From Rhizobium croatiense (lineage in GTDB: Bacteria > Pseudomonadota > Alphaproteobacteria > Rhizobiales > Rhizobiaceae): 64,000 nt of DNA. The DNA lies in the NCBI RefSeq assembly GCF_019793465.1, contig NZ_JAILYJ010000011.1, positions 62,001-126,000 of the forward strand, read 5' to 3'. Of this stretch, positions 8,110 to 16,609 are shown piece after piece. Position 1 is the first letter of the stretch. Every line of letters begins with the position of its first letter. Both the position numbers and the translations under genes were made by a program. The notes under the pieces were generated by a model, which saw only the letters and a list, made by a program, of their open reading frames with translations, did no database searches and was not told where the DNA came from.

Positions 8110-8814
8110 ATGCAGAATGACACGGAAAATGTGCGGGTGCGCGGCTCCGGCACGCAGAGCGTCTATGTGACGCTGCGCCGCGAAATCCTGTCGATGGCAT
8201 TGGAACCCGGCAGCCCGCTCGATGAGGTCCGGCTGTCGGAGCGTTTCGGCATGTCGAGGACGCCCATCCGCGAAGCGCTGCTGCGGCTTGCCGCCGATGG
8301 CCTCGTCACGACCCTGCCGAACCGGAACACGATCGTCGCGCCGATCGATTTTGCCAGCCTGCCCACCTATTTCGAAGCGCTGACGTTGATGTACCGGGTC
8401 ACGACGCGCGGGGCGGCCGAGAGGCGGAACGGCGAGATCATGAAGAGCATTCGGCTGCACCAAAAGCATTTTGCCGGTGCCGTCGCCGCGCGCGACGCCT
8501 ATGCGATGATCGAGGCGAACCGCGAATTTCACGTGGCGATCGCCGAGCTTGCCGGCAATTCCTATTACACGACCTTCTTCGCCAAGCTGCTCGACGAAGG
8601 CCGGCGCATCCTTCGCCTCTATTACTCGACCTTCGACGACCGCCTGCCGCGCCAATATGTCGACGAACACGAGGAAATCATCGCCGCGATCGAGGCTGGC
8701 GATGCCGAGCGGGCCGACCAGCTGGCCATCGCCCACGCCGGCCAGATCGTCCGCCAGATCCAGGATTATCTCGCCCGCAACCTCGACCGGCCGATGGCGA
8801 TCAGCTTGTCCTGA
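8110..8814 (+). CDS. GntR-family regulator, FCD subfamily
   Basis: A 234-residue repressor-like protein. The winged helix-turn-helix fills the first 75 residues (VYVTLRREILSMALEPGSPL...LSERFGMSRTPIREAL) and is followed by the all-helical FCD ligand domain with its typical REFHVAIAE metal/ligand segment. ATG 8110 (MQNDTENVRV) is preferred over the in-frame ATG at 7996, which would lie inside the shared promoter. Divergent from the DapA-like enzyme, so probably its local regulator, sensing a small organic acid. Confidence 0.9.
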   Translation: MQNDTENVRVRGSGTQSVYVTLRREILSMALEPGSPLDEVRLSERFGMSRTPIREALLRLAADGLVTTLPNRNTIVAPIDFASLPTYFEALTLMYRVTTRGAAERRNGEIMKSIRLHQKHFAGAVAARDAYAMIEANREFHVAIAELAGNSYYTTFFAKLLDEGRRILRLYYSTFDDRLPRQYVDEHEEIIAAIEAGDAERADQLAIAHAGQIVRQIQDYLARNLDRPMAISLS

Positions 8815-8842
8815 AGCACCGGATCAGGGCACAACGAATGCC

Positions 8843-10180
8843 TCAATCCTGAACGCCAGGGTCGCTCCCTGCCTTGAGCTTGACCTCGATGACCGGGACC
8901 ACGACCTTGGGGCGGCGCACCGGCAGGACGAATGTCAGTTCGTTCTCGGCGACGGGGAACTGGGTGTTCGCCCATAGCGTATTGCTTGATGGGCGCAGCC
9001 AGGTGACCTCGCTGGCGTCATGCAGGAATTGCGCATATTCGATCTTGCCCGCCAGCGCATCGAAATGCAGATGCTTATAGGGCCAGTTGAAGAGGTGGAT
9101 GTAGAGGCGGTCGCCATTCTGGGTGAGGCGGCAATCGGGCGGAGCGGTGAAGTCGGACTGGGTGCAGCCGACAATGCTGCGCTCGTGCAGCGTCATCCAC
9201 TCCTCATAGGCGCCAAGGGCTGATAGTGCGCGGTGATCGAGTGTGCCGCGCGCCGTCGGGCCGACATTCATCAGCAGATTGCCGCCGATCGCAACAGTGC
9301 CGACCAGCATCTGCACCAGCTGCTCCGTGCTTTTCCAGGTGTCCTCGTCGCGGTGATAGCCCCAGGAGCCGCTGAGCGTCTGGCAGGCTTCCCAAACGAC
9401 GGGCCTGCCGTCGCGTTTCGGCCAGGCACGCGGCATATATTGTTCCGGCGTGACGATATCGGGCTGCAGGCCGGCGAGATCGAGCCGGTTGTTGATGATG
9501 ATGTCGGGGGCAAGCTCCCGCACCAGGCGCACCAGTTTCTCGCTTTCCCAATCCCGATGACCCTTGCCGACTAAGTCTCCGAGCTTCCACTGCGGGTAGC
9601 TGAAGTCGAACCACAGGATGTCGATCCGGCCGAACTCGGTCAGCAACTCGCGTACCTGCTCGCGCATGAAGGCGGCATAACGCTGCATGTTCCGGCCTTC
9701 GTTGATCTCAAGCGCATCGGGATGGTTGCGCTGGGGGTGGCGCGGATCGACGGTGAAATCGGGATGGTGCCAGTCGATCAGAGAATAGTAGAAGCCTATC
9801 CTCAGGCCCTCGGCGCGGAAGGCGTCGACGAAGGGGCGCAACAGATCCTTGCCATAAGGCGTGTTGGTCACCTTGAAGTCGGTCGCCTTGGTATCCCAGA
9901 GGCAGAAACCTTCATGGTGCTTGGTCGTCAGCACCACATATTTCATGCCCGCGGCCTTGGCGCGTCTCGCCCATTCGCGGGGGTCGTAGAGATCGGGATC
10001 GAAATGATCGAAATATTTCTGATAATCGGCGTCGTTCAGCTCTTCGCGGCTTTTGACCCATTCATGGCGGGCCGGCAGGGCATAGAGACCCCAATGCACG
10101 AACATGCCGAACCGGTCGTGAACGAACCAGGCTTTCTTTTCCTCGGGCAACGCCAATGACTGCAGATTGCCGGCATCCAT
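8843..10180 (-). CDS. Alpha-L-fucosidase (GH29)
   Basis: Retaining glycosidase releasing alpha-linked L-fucose, 445 residues. GH29 hallmarks are present: RFGMFVHWGLYALPA (23-37), TTKHHEGFCLWDT (85-97), and GRIDILWFDFSY with the nucleophile Asp at about residue 192. No signal peptide, so it probably acts on imported oligosaccharide. ATG 10180 is preceded by GGAGGGATATCCC, a good ribosome-binding site. It lies directly downstream (27 bp) of the LacI gene on the same strand and should belong to the regulon of the divergent transporter operon. The C-terminal beta-sandwich is short, as in many bacterial members. Confidence 0.93.
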   Translation of the reverse strand: MDAGNLQSLALPEEKKAWFVHDRFGMFVHWGLYALPARHEWVKSREELNDADYQKYFDHFDPDLYDPREWARRAKAAGMKYVVLTTKHHEGFCLWDTKATDFKVTNTPYGKDLLRPFVDAFRAEGLRIGFYYSLIDWHHPDFTVDPRHPQRNHPDALEINEGRNMQRYAAFMREQVRELLTEFGRIDILWFDFSYPQWKLGDLVGKGHRDWESEKLVRLVRELAPDIIINNRLDLAGLQPDIVTPEQYMPRAWPKRDGRPVVWEACQTLSGSWGYHRDEDTWKSTEQLVQMLVGTVAIGGNLLMNVGPTARGTLDHRALSALGAYEEWMTLHERSIVGCTQSDFTAPPDCRLTQNGDRLYIHLFNWPYKHLHFDALAGKIEYAQFLHDASEVTWLRPSSNTLWANTQFPVAENELTFVLPVRRPKVVVPVIEVKLKAGSDPGVQD

Positions 10181-10207
10181 GGGATATCCCTCCTGTTGAT
10201 CGTCGGA

Positions 10208-11215
10208 TCATGTCGTTTCGCGGACGATGAGTTCGGGCACGATGACGATGCCGTGCTGACGATTTTTGGTGGCGATGCGGCTGAGCAGCAGGCGCACGGC
10301 TTCCTCGCCCATTTCCCGCTTCTGCACGCGCAGCGTCGTCAGCGCCGGAGACAGAAGTTCGGCAGCCGGAATGTCGTCGAAACCGATCAGGGCGATCTGC
10401 TCGGGGATCGAAATACCGGCCGCCCGGCAGGCCTTCATGGCGCCGATCGCATTGAGGTCGTTGTAGCAGATGAGGGCATCGATGCCGGGGGTTTCCGCCA
10501 GCAATTGCGCAGCCGCCGTCTGGCCGCCCGATGCCGTCGGATCGCAATAGATGATGCCCTGGACCTTGAGCCCGTGGGCCGCCAGGGTCTTGCGGAAGCC
10601 GACGAGACGGCTCTTGCCGCCGAAGGAACTTCGCGGCCCGGCGATGATCGCGATTTTGCGGCGCCCGCGCTCAACCAGATGGTCGATGGCGCGCGACGCC
10701 CCGGTCTCGTAATCCGTCACGATGGTTCCCGCAATCTCGGGCGGCGCCTCGCGATTGATGAGCACAACGGCGCGGTGGGGCGCGAGCGCCTTGTGAAGCG
10801 CGGCGTCGGGCAGTCGCGCGCTGCAGACGATGATCCCGTCGACGCGGTGCCTGAGCAGCGCCTCGATGAGTTCTTCCTCGCGCTTGCTGTTTTCGACGAC
10901 ATTGGACAAAAGCAGATTGTAGCCGGCCGCACTCGCCGCATCCTCGGCGCCCCGGATGACCTCGGGAAAAAACGGATTGGTGATGTCGGGAACGAGAAGG
11001 CCGATGGTCTTCGACCGGTCGGACCGCAATCCGCGCGCAAAAGGATTGGGGCGGTAATTGAGTTCGTTCGCGGCCGAAAGAATGCGCTGCGTGGTCTCGG
11101 CACTCGCTCCGCCCTGGTCGTTCAGCACGCGCGACACCGTCATCGGCGACACGCCGGCGGCGCGAGCGACATCGGCGATGGTTATCTTGGATTCTGCGTC
11201 TTTGGGGCGGCTCAA
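10208..11215 (-). CDS. LacI-family regulator of the glycan/uronate locus
   Basis: DNA-binding sugar sensor with the canonical LacI head ITIADVARAAGVSPMTVSRV, hinge NYRPNPFARGLRSDRS, and effector domain starting KTIGLLVPDITNPFFPEVI. No ATG precedes the head. Possible starts are TTG 11215 (LSRPKDAESK, used here, 335 residues) or GTG 11302, which would extend 29 residues across a promoter/operator region and looks less likely. It is divergent from the family-5 transporter operon and followed by the fucosidase. Three identical TAACGATAAC repeats in the gap are its probable binding sites. Confidence 0.9.
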   Translation of the reverse strand: MSRPKDAESKITIADVARAAGVSPMTVSRVLNDQGGASAETTQRILSAANELNYRPNPFARGLRSDRSKTIGLLVPDITNPFFPEVIRGAEDAASAAGYNLLLSNVVENSKREEELIEALLRHRVDGIIVCSARLPDAALHKALAPHRAVVLINREAPPEIAGTIVTDYETGASRAIDHLVERGRRKIAIIAGPRSSFGGKSRLVGFRKTLAAHGLKVQGIIYCDPTASGGQTAAAQLLAETPGIDALICYNDLNAIGAMKACRAAGISIPEQIALIGFDDIPAAELLSPALTTLRVQKREMGEEAVRLLLSRIATKNRQHGIVIVPELIVRETT

Positions 11216-11249
11216 TGGGGCGTCTCTGAAAGGGGCAGGAAATTTACGA

Positions 11250-11259
11250 TAACGATAAC
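11250..11259. promoter_or_regulatory. TAACGATAAC operator copy 1
   Basis: First of three exact TAACGATAAC copies in the divergent gap, 35 bp upstream of the LacI start. It probably serves autoregulation of the LacI-fucosidase unit. A further overlapping ACGATAACGATAAC tandem extends the match on its left. Confidence 0.6.
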
Positions 11260-11320
11260 TAACATAATTTCCTGAAAAGCCAAGGCTGTCTCGGCGTATC
11301 ACGTGACACAGAGAATCTCT

Positions 11321-11349
11321 TTGACAAAGAATTACGGTAACGATAACGT
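11321..11349 (+). promoter_or_regulatory. Sigma-70-like promoter of the transporter/iduronidase operon
   Basis: A perfect -35 box TTGACA (11321-11326) is followed after 17 bp by TAACGT (11344-11349), a weak -10. The -10 overlaps operator copy 2, so a bound repressor would block RNA polymerase. It is read only from sequence; the start point is not known. Confidence 0.4.
11338..11347. promoter_or_regulatory. TAACGATAAC operator copy 2
   Basis: Second exact copy, in the context GGTAACGATAACGTTA, overlapping the likely -10 region. It is 33 bp, about three helical turns, from copy 3, so proteins bound to both would sit on the same DNA face. Confidence 0.65.
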
Positions 11350-11370
11350 TAGGAAAAGAGGAGAATACGT

Positions 11371-11380
11371 TAACGATAAC
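11371..11380. promoter_or_regulatory. TAACGATAAC operator copy 3
   Basis: Third exact copy, in the context ACGTTAACGATAACCT, 28 bp before the ATG of the solute-binding protein and just ahead of its ribosome-binding site GGGAGGAGAGA. Confidence 0.65.
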
Positions 11381-11407
11381 CTAGAACGACATCATCGGGA
11401 GGAGAGA

Positions 11408-13333
11408 ATGCAGCACGCCAGAATACTACGACGGCAGGTCGTTTCGACCGTTGCCGCGGCCATCCTCATCGGTGCCGGATGGGCCGGCGCCGCTTTCGGC
11501 TTTCAGGAGGCGCCGGAACTCAAGGCGCTCGTCGATGCCGGCAAGCTGCCGCCGGTGGAAAAACGGCTGCCGAAGGAGCCGCTGGTGCTGACGCCGCTTG
11601 AATCGGTCGGTACCTATGGCGGCACCTGGCGCACGGCGACCTTCGGCGGCGGTGACAGCGAGATCGAGCGTTCGATCGGCTATACCAGGCTGGTCCGCTG
11701 GAATCCGGAATGGACCGAGGTGATCCCCGATATCGCCAAGAGCGTCGAGGTCAATGCGAACGCCACCGAATATACCTTCACTCTGCGCGAAGGCACGCGC
11801 TGGTCGGATGGCGAGCCCTTCACGGCCGACGACCTGGTCTGGTGGAACGAGAACGTGCTGCGCAACACGAAGATCACGCCGGCAGCACCGGACTGGCTGA
11901 CGGCCGGCGGAGAGCCGGTCAAGGTCGAAAAGCTCGCCGACGACAAGGTCGTCTTCAAGTTTGCCGCACCGAACGGACTGTTCCTGATGAACATGGCGAC
12001 CGTGCGCGGCTCCGATATCCTGGCGGCGGCACCCGGGCATTACCTCAAACAGTTCCACAAGGATTTCAATCCCGATGGCATCGACGCCCTGGTGAAGGCT
12101 GCCGGTGCGACCGACTGGGTCCAGCTCTTCAACAACAAAATCGGATTCCCCGGCCGCTGGCGCGATCTCGGCCGTCCGACCCTCGATGCCTGGGTGCTGA
12201 CTGCGCCCTATAATGGCACGACCCAGGTCGTCGCCGAGCGCAACCCCTATTATGCCAAGGTGGATACATCAGGAAACCAGCTGCCCTACTTCGACCGCAT
12301 CACCATCGACGTGATGCAGGATACGCAGGCAATCATCCTGAAGGCGATCAGCGGCGAAATCGATATGCAGAACCGCTTCATCGAGACGACGGACGCCCGC
12401 ACGGTGATTGTGCAGAACCAGCAAAAGGCCGGCTACGGCCTGTTCATCGCCCGGCCGGCCTGGTCGAACGCCCTGCTGATCACGCTCAATCAGACCCACA
12501 AGAACCCGGCCTTGCGCGCCGTCTTCTCCAATAAGGATTTCCGCATCGGCCTCAGCTACGCCATCAATCGCGAGGAGCTCAATCAGCTGATCTATGCCGG
12601 GCAGGCCAAGCCCTATCAGGCAGCGCCCCGCGAAGGCACGGCGCTCTACGACGAGAAGATGGCGACGCAATACCTGGAATATAACGTCGACCTCGCCAAT
12701 CAGTATCTCGACAAGGCCGGCCTGACCAAGAAAGACGGCGAAGGCTATCGCCTCGGCCAGGATGGAAAGCGCATCACCTTCGCGATCGATGCGCTGACCG
12801 GAAGCCCGATCCAGGTCGACGCCCTCGAACTGATCCAGCGCTATTGGCGGGCCGTCGGCATCGACATGCAGCCGCGCCCGGCCGAACGCTCGCTGATTTT
12901 CTCCCGGCTGCAGAACAACGACAATGATGGCCTCGGATGGGTCGGCGGCGGGGGCTATGACTTCCTCGGCCTGCTCGATCCCAAATGGTATTTCCCGCAC
13001 GAATATGAATCGAGCTTCGCGACCGCTTGGGGCCTTTATTACCAGAACCCCAAGGATCCGAACGCTGAGGAACCGAGCCCGGCCGCCAAGAAACAGATGG
13101 ATCTCTACCGGCAGGTGCAGGAAGCGCCGACGCTCGAAAAGCAGCTTGAAGCGATGAAAGAGCTGCTGGCGATCACCCGGGACGAGTTCTACGTCATCGG
13201 CACCAATCTCGAGCCGGATCGCGTCGGTATCGTCAAGACCAATATGCATAACGTTCCGAAGGTCATTCCCAGCACGTCCTTCTACATGACGCCGGGACCG
13301 GCAAAGCCTGAGACCTTCTACTACCAGCAATAA
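11408..13333 (+). CDS. Family-5 extracellular solute-binding protein (oligosaccharide or peptide receptor)
   Basis: The 641-residue periplasmic receptor of a DppBCDF-type importer. It has an N-terminal signal peptide (MQHARILRRQVVSTVAAAILIGAG, cleavage around residues 30-36) and the family-5 fold: YGGTWRTATFGG, LVRWNPEWTEVIPDIAKS, YTFTLREGTRWSDGEPFTADD. At about 640 residues it is longer than DppA or OppA, as is common for family-5 receptors found beside glycoside hydrolases. Oligosaccharide ligands are established for several family-5 proteins. ATG 11408 follows GGGAGGAGAGA; an in-frame GTG at 11303 would read through the operators. First gene of the operon; with a GH39 downstream, a uronic-acid oligosaccharide is the likeliest cargo. 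Confidence 0.92.
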   Translation: MQHARILRRQVVSTVAAAILIGAGWAGAAFGFQEAPELKALVDAGKLPPVEKRLPKEPLVLTPLESVGTYGGTWRTATFGGGDSEIERSIGYTRLVRWNPEWTEVIPDIAKSVEVNANATEYTFTLREGTRWSDGEPFTADDLVWWNENVLRNTKITPAAPDWLTAGGEPVKVEKLADDKVVFKFAAPNGLFLMNMATVRGSDILAAAPGHYLKQFHKDFNPDGIDALVKAAGATDWVQLFNNKIGFPGRWRDLGRPTLDAWVLTAPYNGTTQVVAERNPYYAKVDTSGNQLPYFDRITIDVMQDTQAIILKAISGEIDMQNRFIETTDARTVIVQNQQKAGYGLFIARPAWSNALLITLNQTHKNPALRAVFSNKDFRIGLSYAINREELNQLIYAGQAKPYQAAPREGTALYDEKMATQYLEYNVDLANQYLDKAGLTKKDGEGYRLGQDGKRITFAIDALTGSPIQVDALELIQRYWRAVGIDMQPRPAERSLIFSRLQNNDNDGLGWVGGGGYDFLGLLDPKWYFPHEYESSFATAWGLYYQNPKDPNAEEPSPAAKKQMDLYRQVQEAPTLEKQLEAMKELLAITRDEFYVIGTNLEPDRVGIVKTNMHNVPKVIPSTSFYMTPGPAKPETFYYQQ

Positions 13334-13350
13334 AAAAGACATCCGATCGG

Positions 13351-13377
13351 CGGAATGGCGTCCGTGGCGCCATTCCG
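13351..13377 (+). other. Stem-loop after the binding-protein gene
   Basis: CGGAATGGCG (13351-13360) and CGCCATTCCG (13368-13377) form a perfect 10-bp stem with a 7-nt loop, 18 nt after the stop codon of the solute-binding protein gene and 60 nt before the first permease. No T-run follows. It probably limits downstream read-through or protects the receptor mRNA. Confidence 0.65.
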
Positions 13378-13437
13378 GCAGCAGCCCCGCCCCAACACCC
13401 AGACCGCGCGGCGATCGCCGGTTGAAGGAGCTTGAAT

Positions 13438-14424
13438 ATGGCCGGCTTCATCATCAGACGTCTACTTTACATGATCCCGATGATGTTCGCGATCTCGGTC
13501 GTGACCTTCATCATCATCCAGCTGCCGCCGGGCGATTTCCTGACCGCGATGACCGCGCGTCTTGCCTCGCAGAACGAGACCATCGATCCCGGCGTCATCG
13601 CCGGCCTGCGCGAGCGCTATGGCCTCGATCAGCCCTGGACGGTGCAATATTGGAAATGGATCAGCGGCATCCTGCTGCATGGCGATTTCGGCCAGTCCCT
13701 CGATTGGAACAAGCCGGTCAGCGAATTGATCTGGGCACGCATGGGCCTGACCATGGTGGTCTCGGTCACCACGCTGCTCTTCGTCTGGGCGGTGGCCTTT
13801 CCGATCGGCATCTATTCGGCCGTGCGGCAATATTCGATCGGCGATTACTTCGCCACCTTCTTCGGCTTTCTCGGCCTCGCTATTCCGAACTTCCTGCTGG
13901 CGCTGGTGCTGATGTTCGTCTCGGCGCAGTATTTCGGCCAAAGCGTTGGCGGGCTGTTTTCGCCCCTCTATATCAACGCTGCCTGGAGCTGGGCCAAGCT
14001 CGGCGATCTCATCTCGCATATGTGGATCCCGGTCGTCGTGCTTGGCACCGGTGCCACGGCGGCGCTGATCCGCATCATGCGCGCCAACCTGCTCGACGAG
14101 CTCAACAAGCCCTATGTCGACATGGCGCGCGCCCGGGGCCTGAGCGAAATCCGGCTGCTGCTGAAATATCCGGTGCGTGTGGCGCTCAACCCCTTCGTCT
14201 CCACAGTCGGCTGGGTGCTGCCGCACCTCGTCTCGGGTTCGGTGGTGGTCTCCATCGTCCTTAGCCTGCCGATCACCGGACCGCTACTTCTGAACGCCCT
14301 GTTTGCCCAGGACATGTATCTCGCCGGCACCTTCATCCTGCTGATGAGCATGCTGACGCTGATCGGTACGCTGATCTCAGACCTGCTGCTCGCCTGGCTC
14401 GATCCACGCATTCGCAATGGCTGA
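13438..14424 (+). CDS. ABC transporter permease (DppB type)
   Basis: A 328-residue inner-membrane permease. It begins MAGFIIRRLLYMIPMMFAISVVTFIIIQLPPGDFLT, the standard DppB/OppB first helix, and carries the EAA loop (MARARGLSEIRLLLKYPVR). ATG 13438 sits 7 nt after AAGGAG; a TTG at 13432 is in frame but closer than usual to that site. Pairs with the DppC-like permease 12 bp downstream. Confidence 0.93.
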   Translation: MAGFIIRRLLYMIPMMFAISVVTFIIIQLPPGDFLTAMTARLASQNETIDPGVIAGLRERYGLDQPWTVQYWKWISGILLHGDFGQSLDWNKPVSELIWARMGLTMVVSVTTLLFVWAVAFPIGIYSAVRQYSIGDYFATFFGFLGLAIPNFLLALVLMFVSAQYFGQSVGGLFSPLYINAAWSWAKLGDLISHMWIPVVVLGTGATAALIRIMRANLLDELNKPYVDMARARGLSEIRLLLKYPVRVALNPFVSTVGWVLPHLVSGSVVVSIVLSLPITGPLLLNALFAQDMYLAGTFILLMSMLTLIGTLISDLLLAWLDPRIRNG

Positions 14425-14436
14425 GGAGCGATACCA

Positions 14437-15570
14437 ATGACCGATCAAGCCATCGCACTAATACCTGAATGTGTTCGCAATTCCGATGCGGTCGCCGGCC
14501 AGTGGAAACTCATCTGGCGCCGCTTCCGCCGCCACCGGCTGGCGCTTGGGGCCGGCGTCGTCATCCTGCTGATTTACCTGGTCGCCCTCTTCGCCGAGGT
14601 TATCGCTCCGGTTTCATCGCAGACCTACGATTCCCGCTACACTCATGCGCCGCCTCAGCGGCTCAAAGTCGCCGGCTACGACGCGGCGGGCCAGTTTCAT
14701 CCACTTTATGTCAACGGCTATTCGATGAAGGTCGATCCGATTGCGCTCAGCCGCAATTACGTCGCTGATCCGGCCGTCGTCATTCCCGTCGGCTTCTTCG
14801 TCAAAGGCGAGCCCTATCGGTTTTGGGGACTGTTCGATTTCGACCGTCACCTGATCGGCCCGATAGAGGCGGGCAAACCTTTCTACCTGTTCGGCGCCGA
14901 CCGGCTGGGGCGCGACGTCTTCAGCCGAACGGTGCACGGCACGCGCGTTTCCATGTCCGTTGGGCTGATCGGCGTGGCGATCAGCCTCGTCCTCGGCATC
15001 ATCCTGGGGGGCATCTCCGGTCTTAATGGCGGCTGGGTGGACGATGTCATCCAGCGTTCGATCGAACTCATTAACTCGATCCCGACCATCCCGCTGTGGA
15101 TGGGCCTTGCGGCTGCCGTGCCGATCAGCGCCGATCCGATCCTGGTCTATCTCTGGATCACGATCATCCTGTCGCTGATCGGCTGGACCGACCTGGCACG
15201 TGTGGTGCGCGGCCGTTTCCTGTCGCTGAAGACCGAAGACTTCGTCATTGCCGCCCATCTGGATGGCTGCTCCAGGCTGCGCATCATCTGGCGGCACATG
15301 GTCCCGTCCTTCATGAGCCACATCATCGCCTCGGTCACGCTCGCCATCCCGACGATGATTCTTGCCGAAACCGCTCTCTCCTTCCTCGGCATCGGACTGC
15401 GCCCGCCGGTCGTCAGCTGGGGTGTGCTGCTGCAAGAGGCGCAGAACATTCTCGCGGTCACGAGCGCACCCTGGCTGTTTCTTCCGGGCCTGGCGGTGAT
15501 CGTCACGGTGCTTGCCCTCAATTTCCTTGGTGATGGATTACGCGATGCTGCAGATCCCTATGAATACTGA
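14437..15570 (+). CDS. ABC transporter permease (DppC type, large periplasmic insert)
   Basis: A 377-residue permease, longer than the roughly 300 of DppC. The extra length is a 100-residue loop after the first helix (about residues 55-160, RYTHAPPQRLK...FYLFGADRLGRDVFSRTVHG) that should face the periplasm. The rest is regular: five more helices and an EAA loop (DFVIAAHLDGCSRLRIIWRHMVPSF). This enlarged DppC form is common among transporters with long family-5 receptors and may contact the receptor. The final codons overlap the start of the next gene. Confidence 0.92.
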   Translation: MTDQAIALIPECVRNSDAVAGQWKLIWRRFRRHRLALGAGVVILLIYLVALFAEVIAPVSSQTYDSRYTHAPPQRLKVAGYDAAGQFHPLYVNGYSMKVDPIALSRNYVADPAVVIPVGFFVKGEPYRFWGLFDFDRHLIGPIEAGKPFYLFGADRLGRDVFSRTVHGTRVSMSVGLIGVAISLVLGIILGGISGLNGGWVDDVIQRSIELINSIPTIPLWMGLAAAVPISADPILVYLWITIILSLIGWTDLARVVRGRFLSLKTEDFVIAAHLDGCSRLRIIWRHMVPSFMSHIIASVTLAIPTMILAETALSFLGIGLRPPVVSWGVLLQEAQNILAVTSAPWLFLPGLAVIVTVLALNFLGDGLRDAADPYEY

Positions 15571-16609
15571 CGCCAATTTCGCCGCGGCCGGCGGCCGGCA
15601 GGGGGATCGCGCCCCGCTGATCGAGGTCGACGACCTCAGGACTCATTTCTTCGGCGGCGCGGGCACAGTGCGGGCGGTCGATGGCGTTTCCTTTTCCATC
15701 CCGCGCGGCAGGACGGTCTGCGTCGTCGGCGAATCCGGCTCGGGCAAGAGCATCACCGGCCGCTCGATCCTCAACCAGGTCCCGCGCGGCGGGCGGATCG
15801 TCTCGGGCGCGATCCGCTACCGGCCCGATCCGGCAGCCCCCGCGATCGATCTCGCGGCGCTCGATCCGCGCGGCCGCGATATGCGGGCGATCCGCGGCGC
15901 CCAGATCGGCCTAATCAGCCAGGAGCCGATGGCCGCTCTTTCACCCGTCCATACGATCGGCAACCAGATGATGGAGGTGATCCGCCTGCATCTGAAAATG
16001 GGAAAGAAGGAAGCGCGCGAGCATGCAATCGAGACGCTGGCTCTGGTCGGCATTCCCCGGCCGGCCGAACGGATGGAAAGCTATGCGTTCCAGTTTTCCG
16101 GCGGCATGCGCCAGCGCGTCTGCATCGCGCTGGCTCTCGCCTGTCGCCCGAAACTCTTGATCGCCGACGAGCCGACCACGGCGCTCGATGTGACCACCCA
16201 GGCCAATATCCTCGATCTGCTCGCCTCGCTGCAGGCCGAATTCGGGCTCTCGGTATTGTTCGTCACCCATGATCTCGGTGTGGTGGCCGAAATCGCCGAC
16301 CAGGTTGTCGTCATGTATGTCGGCCGGGTGGTGGAAGCGGGTGACGTCGACACGATCTTCCATGCGCCCGTTCATCCCTACACCAAGGCCCTGCTGCAAT
16401 CGGTGCCGCGCATGCACGGGCAGCCGACCGAACGGCTCGCGACCATCGAGGGCATGGTGCCCTCGCGTTTCGACCGGCCCGAAGGCTGCAGCTTTCATCC
16501 CCGATGCAGGCAGGCGAGGGCGGGGCTGTGCGATCAGAAAGACCCCGAGTCCGTCGTCATCGGTGACGGGCACGTCGCCAGCTGCCTGCTTTACGAGGGA
16601 AGACAATGA
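15560..16609 (+). CDS. ABC transporter ATP-binding protein (DppD type)
   Basis: First ATPase of the importer, 349 residues. Visible are Walker A (GESGSGKSITG), Q-loop region (GLISQEPMAALSPVHTIG), signature FSGGMRQRV, Walker B (LLIADEPTTALD) and the H-loop (VTHDLGV). The C-terminal oligopeptide-transport extension contains the cysteine cluster CSFHPRCRQARAGLC, typical of DppD/OppD. Start ATG 15560 overlaps the permease gene by 11 nt; ATG 15545 is an in-frame alternative. Confidence 0.92.
   Translation: MNTDANFAAAGGRQGDRAPLIEVDDLRTHFFGGAGTVRAVDGVSFSIPRGRTVCVVGESGSGKSITGRSILNQVPRGGRIVSGAIRYRPDPAAPAIDLAALDPRGRDMRAIRGAQIGLISQEPMAALSPVHTIGNQMMEVIRLHLKMGKKEAREHAIETLALVGIPRPAERMESYAFQFSGGMRQRVCIALALACRPKLLIADEPTTALDVTTQANILDLLASLQAEFGLSVLFVTHDLGVVAEIADQVVVMYVGRVVEAGDVDTIFHAPVHPYTKALLQSVPRMHGQPTERLATIEGMVPSRFDRPEGCSFHPRCRQARAGLCDQKDPESVVIGDGHVASCLLYEGRQ

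Noticed and set aside
11303..11407. Upstream in-frame start for the family-5 receptor.
   Set aside because: It would translate through the promoter and two operator copies and place 35 polar residues before the signal peptide. ATG 11408 has a strong ribosome-binding site.
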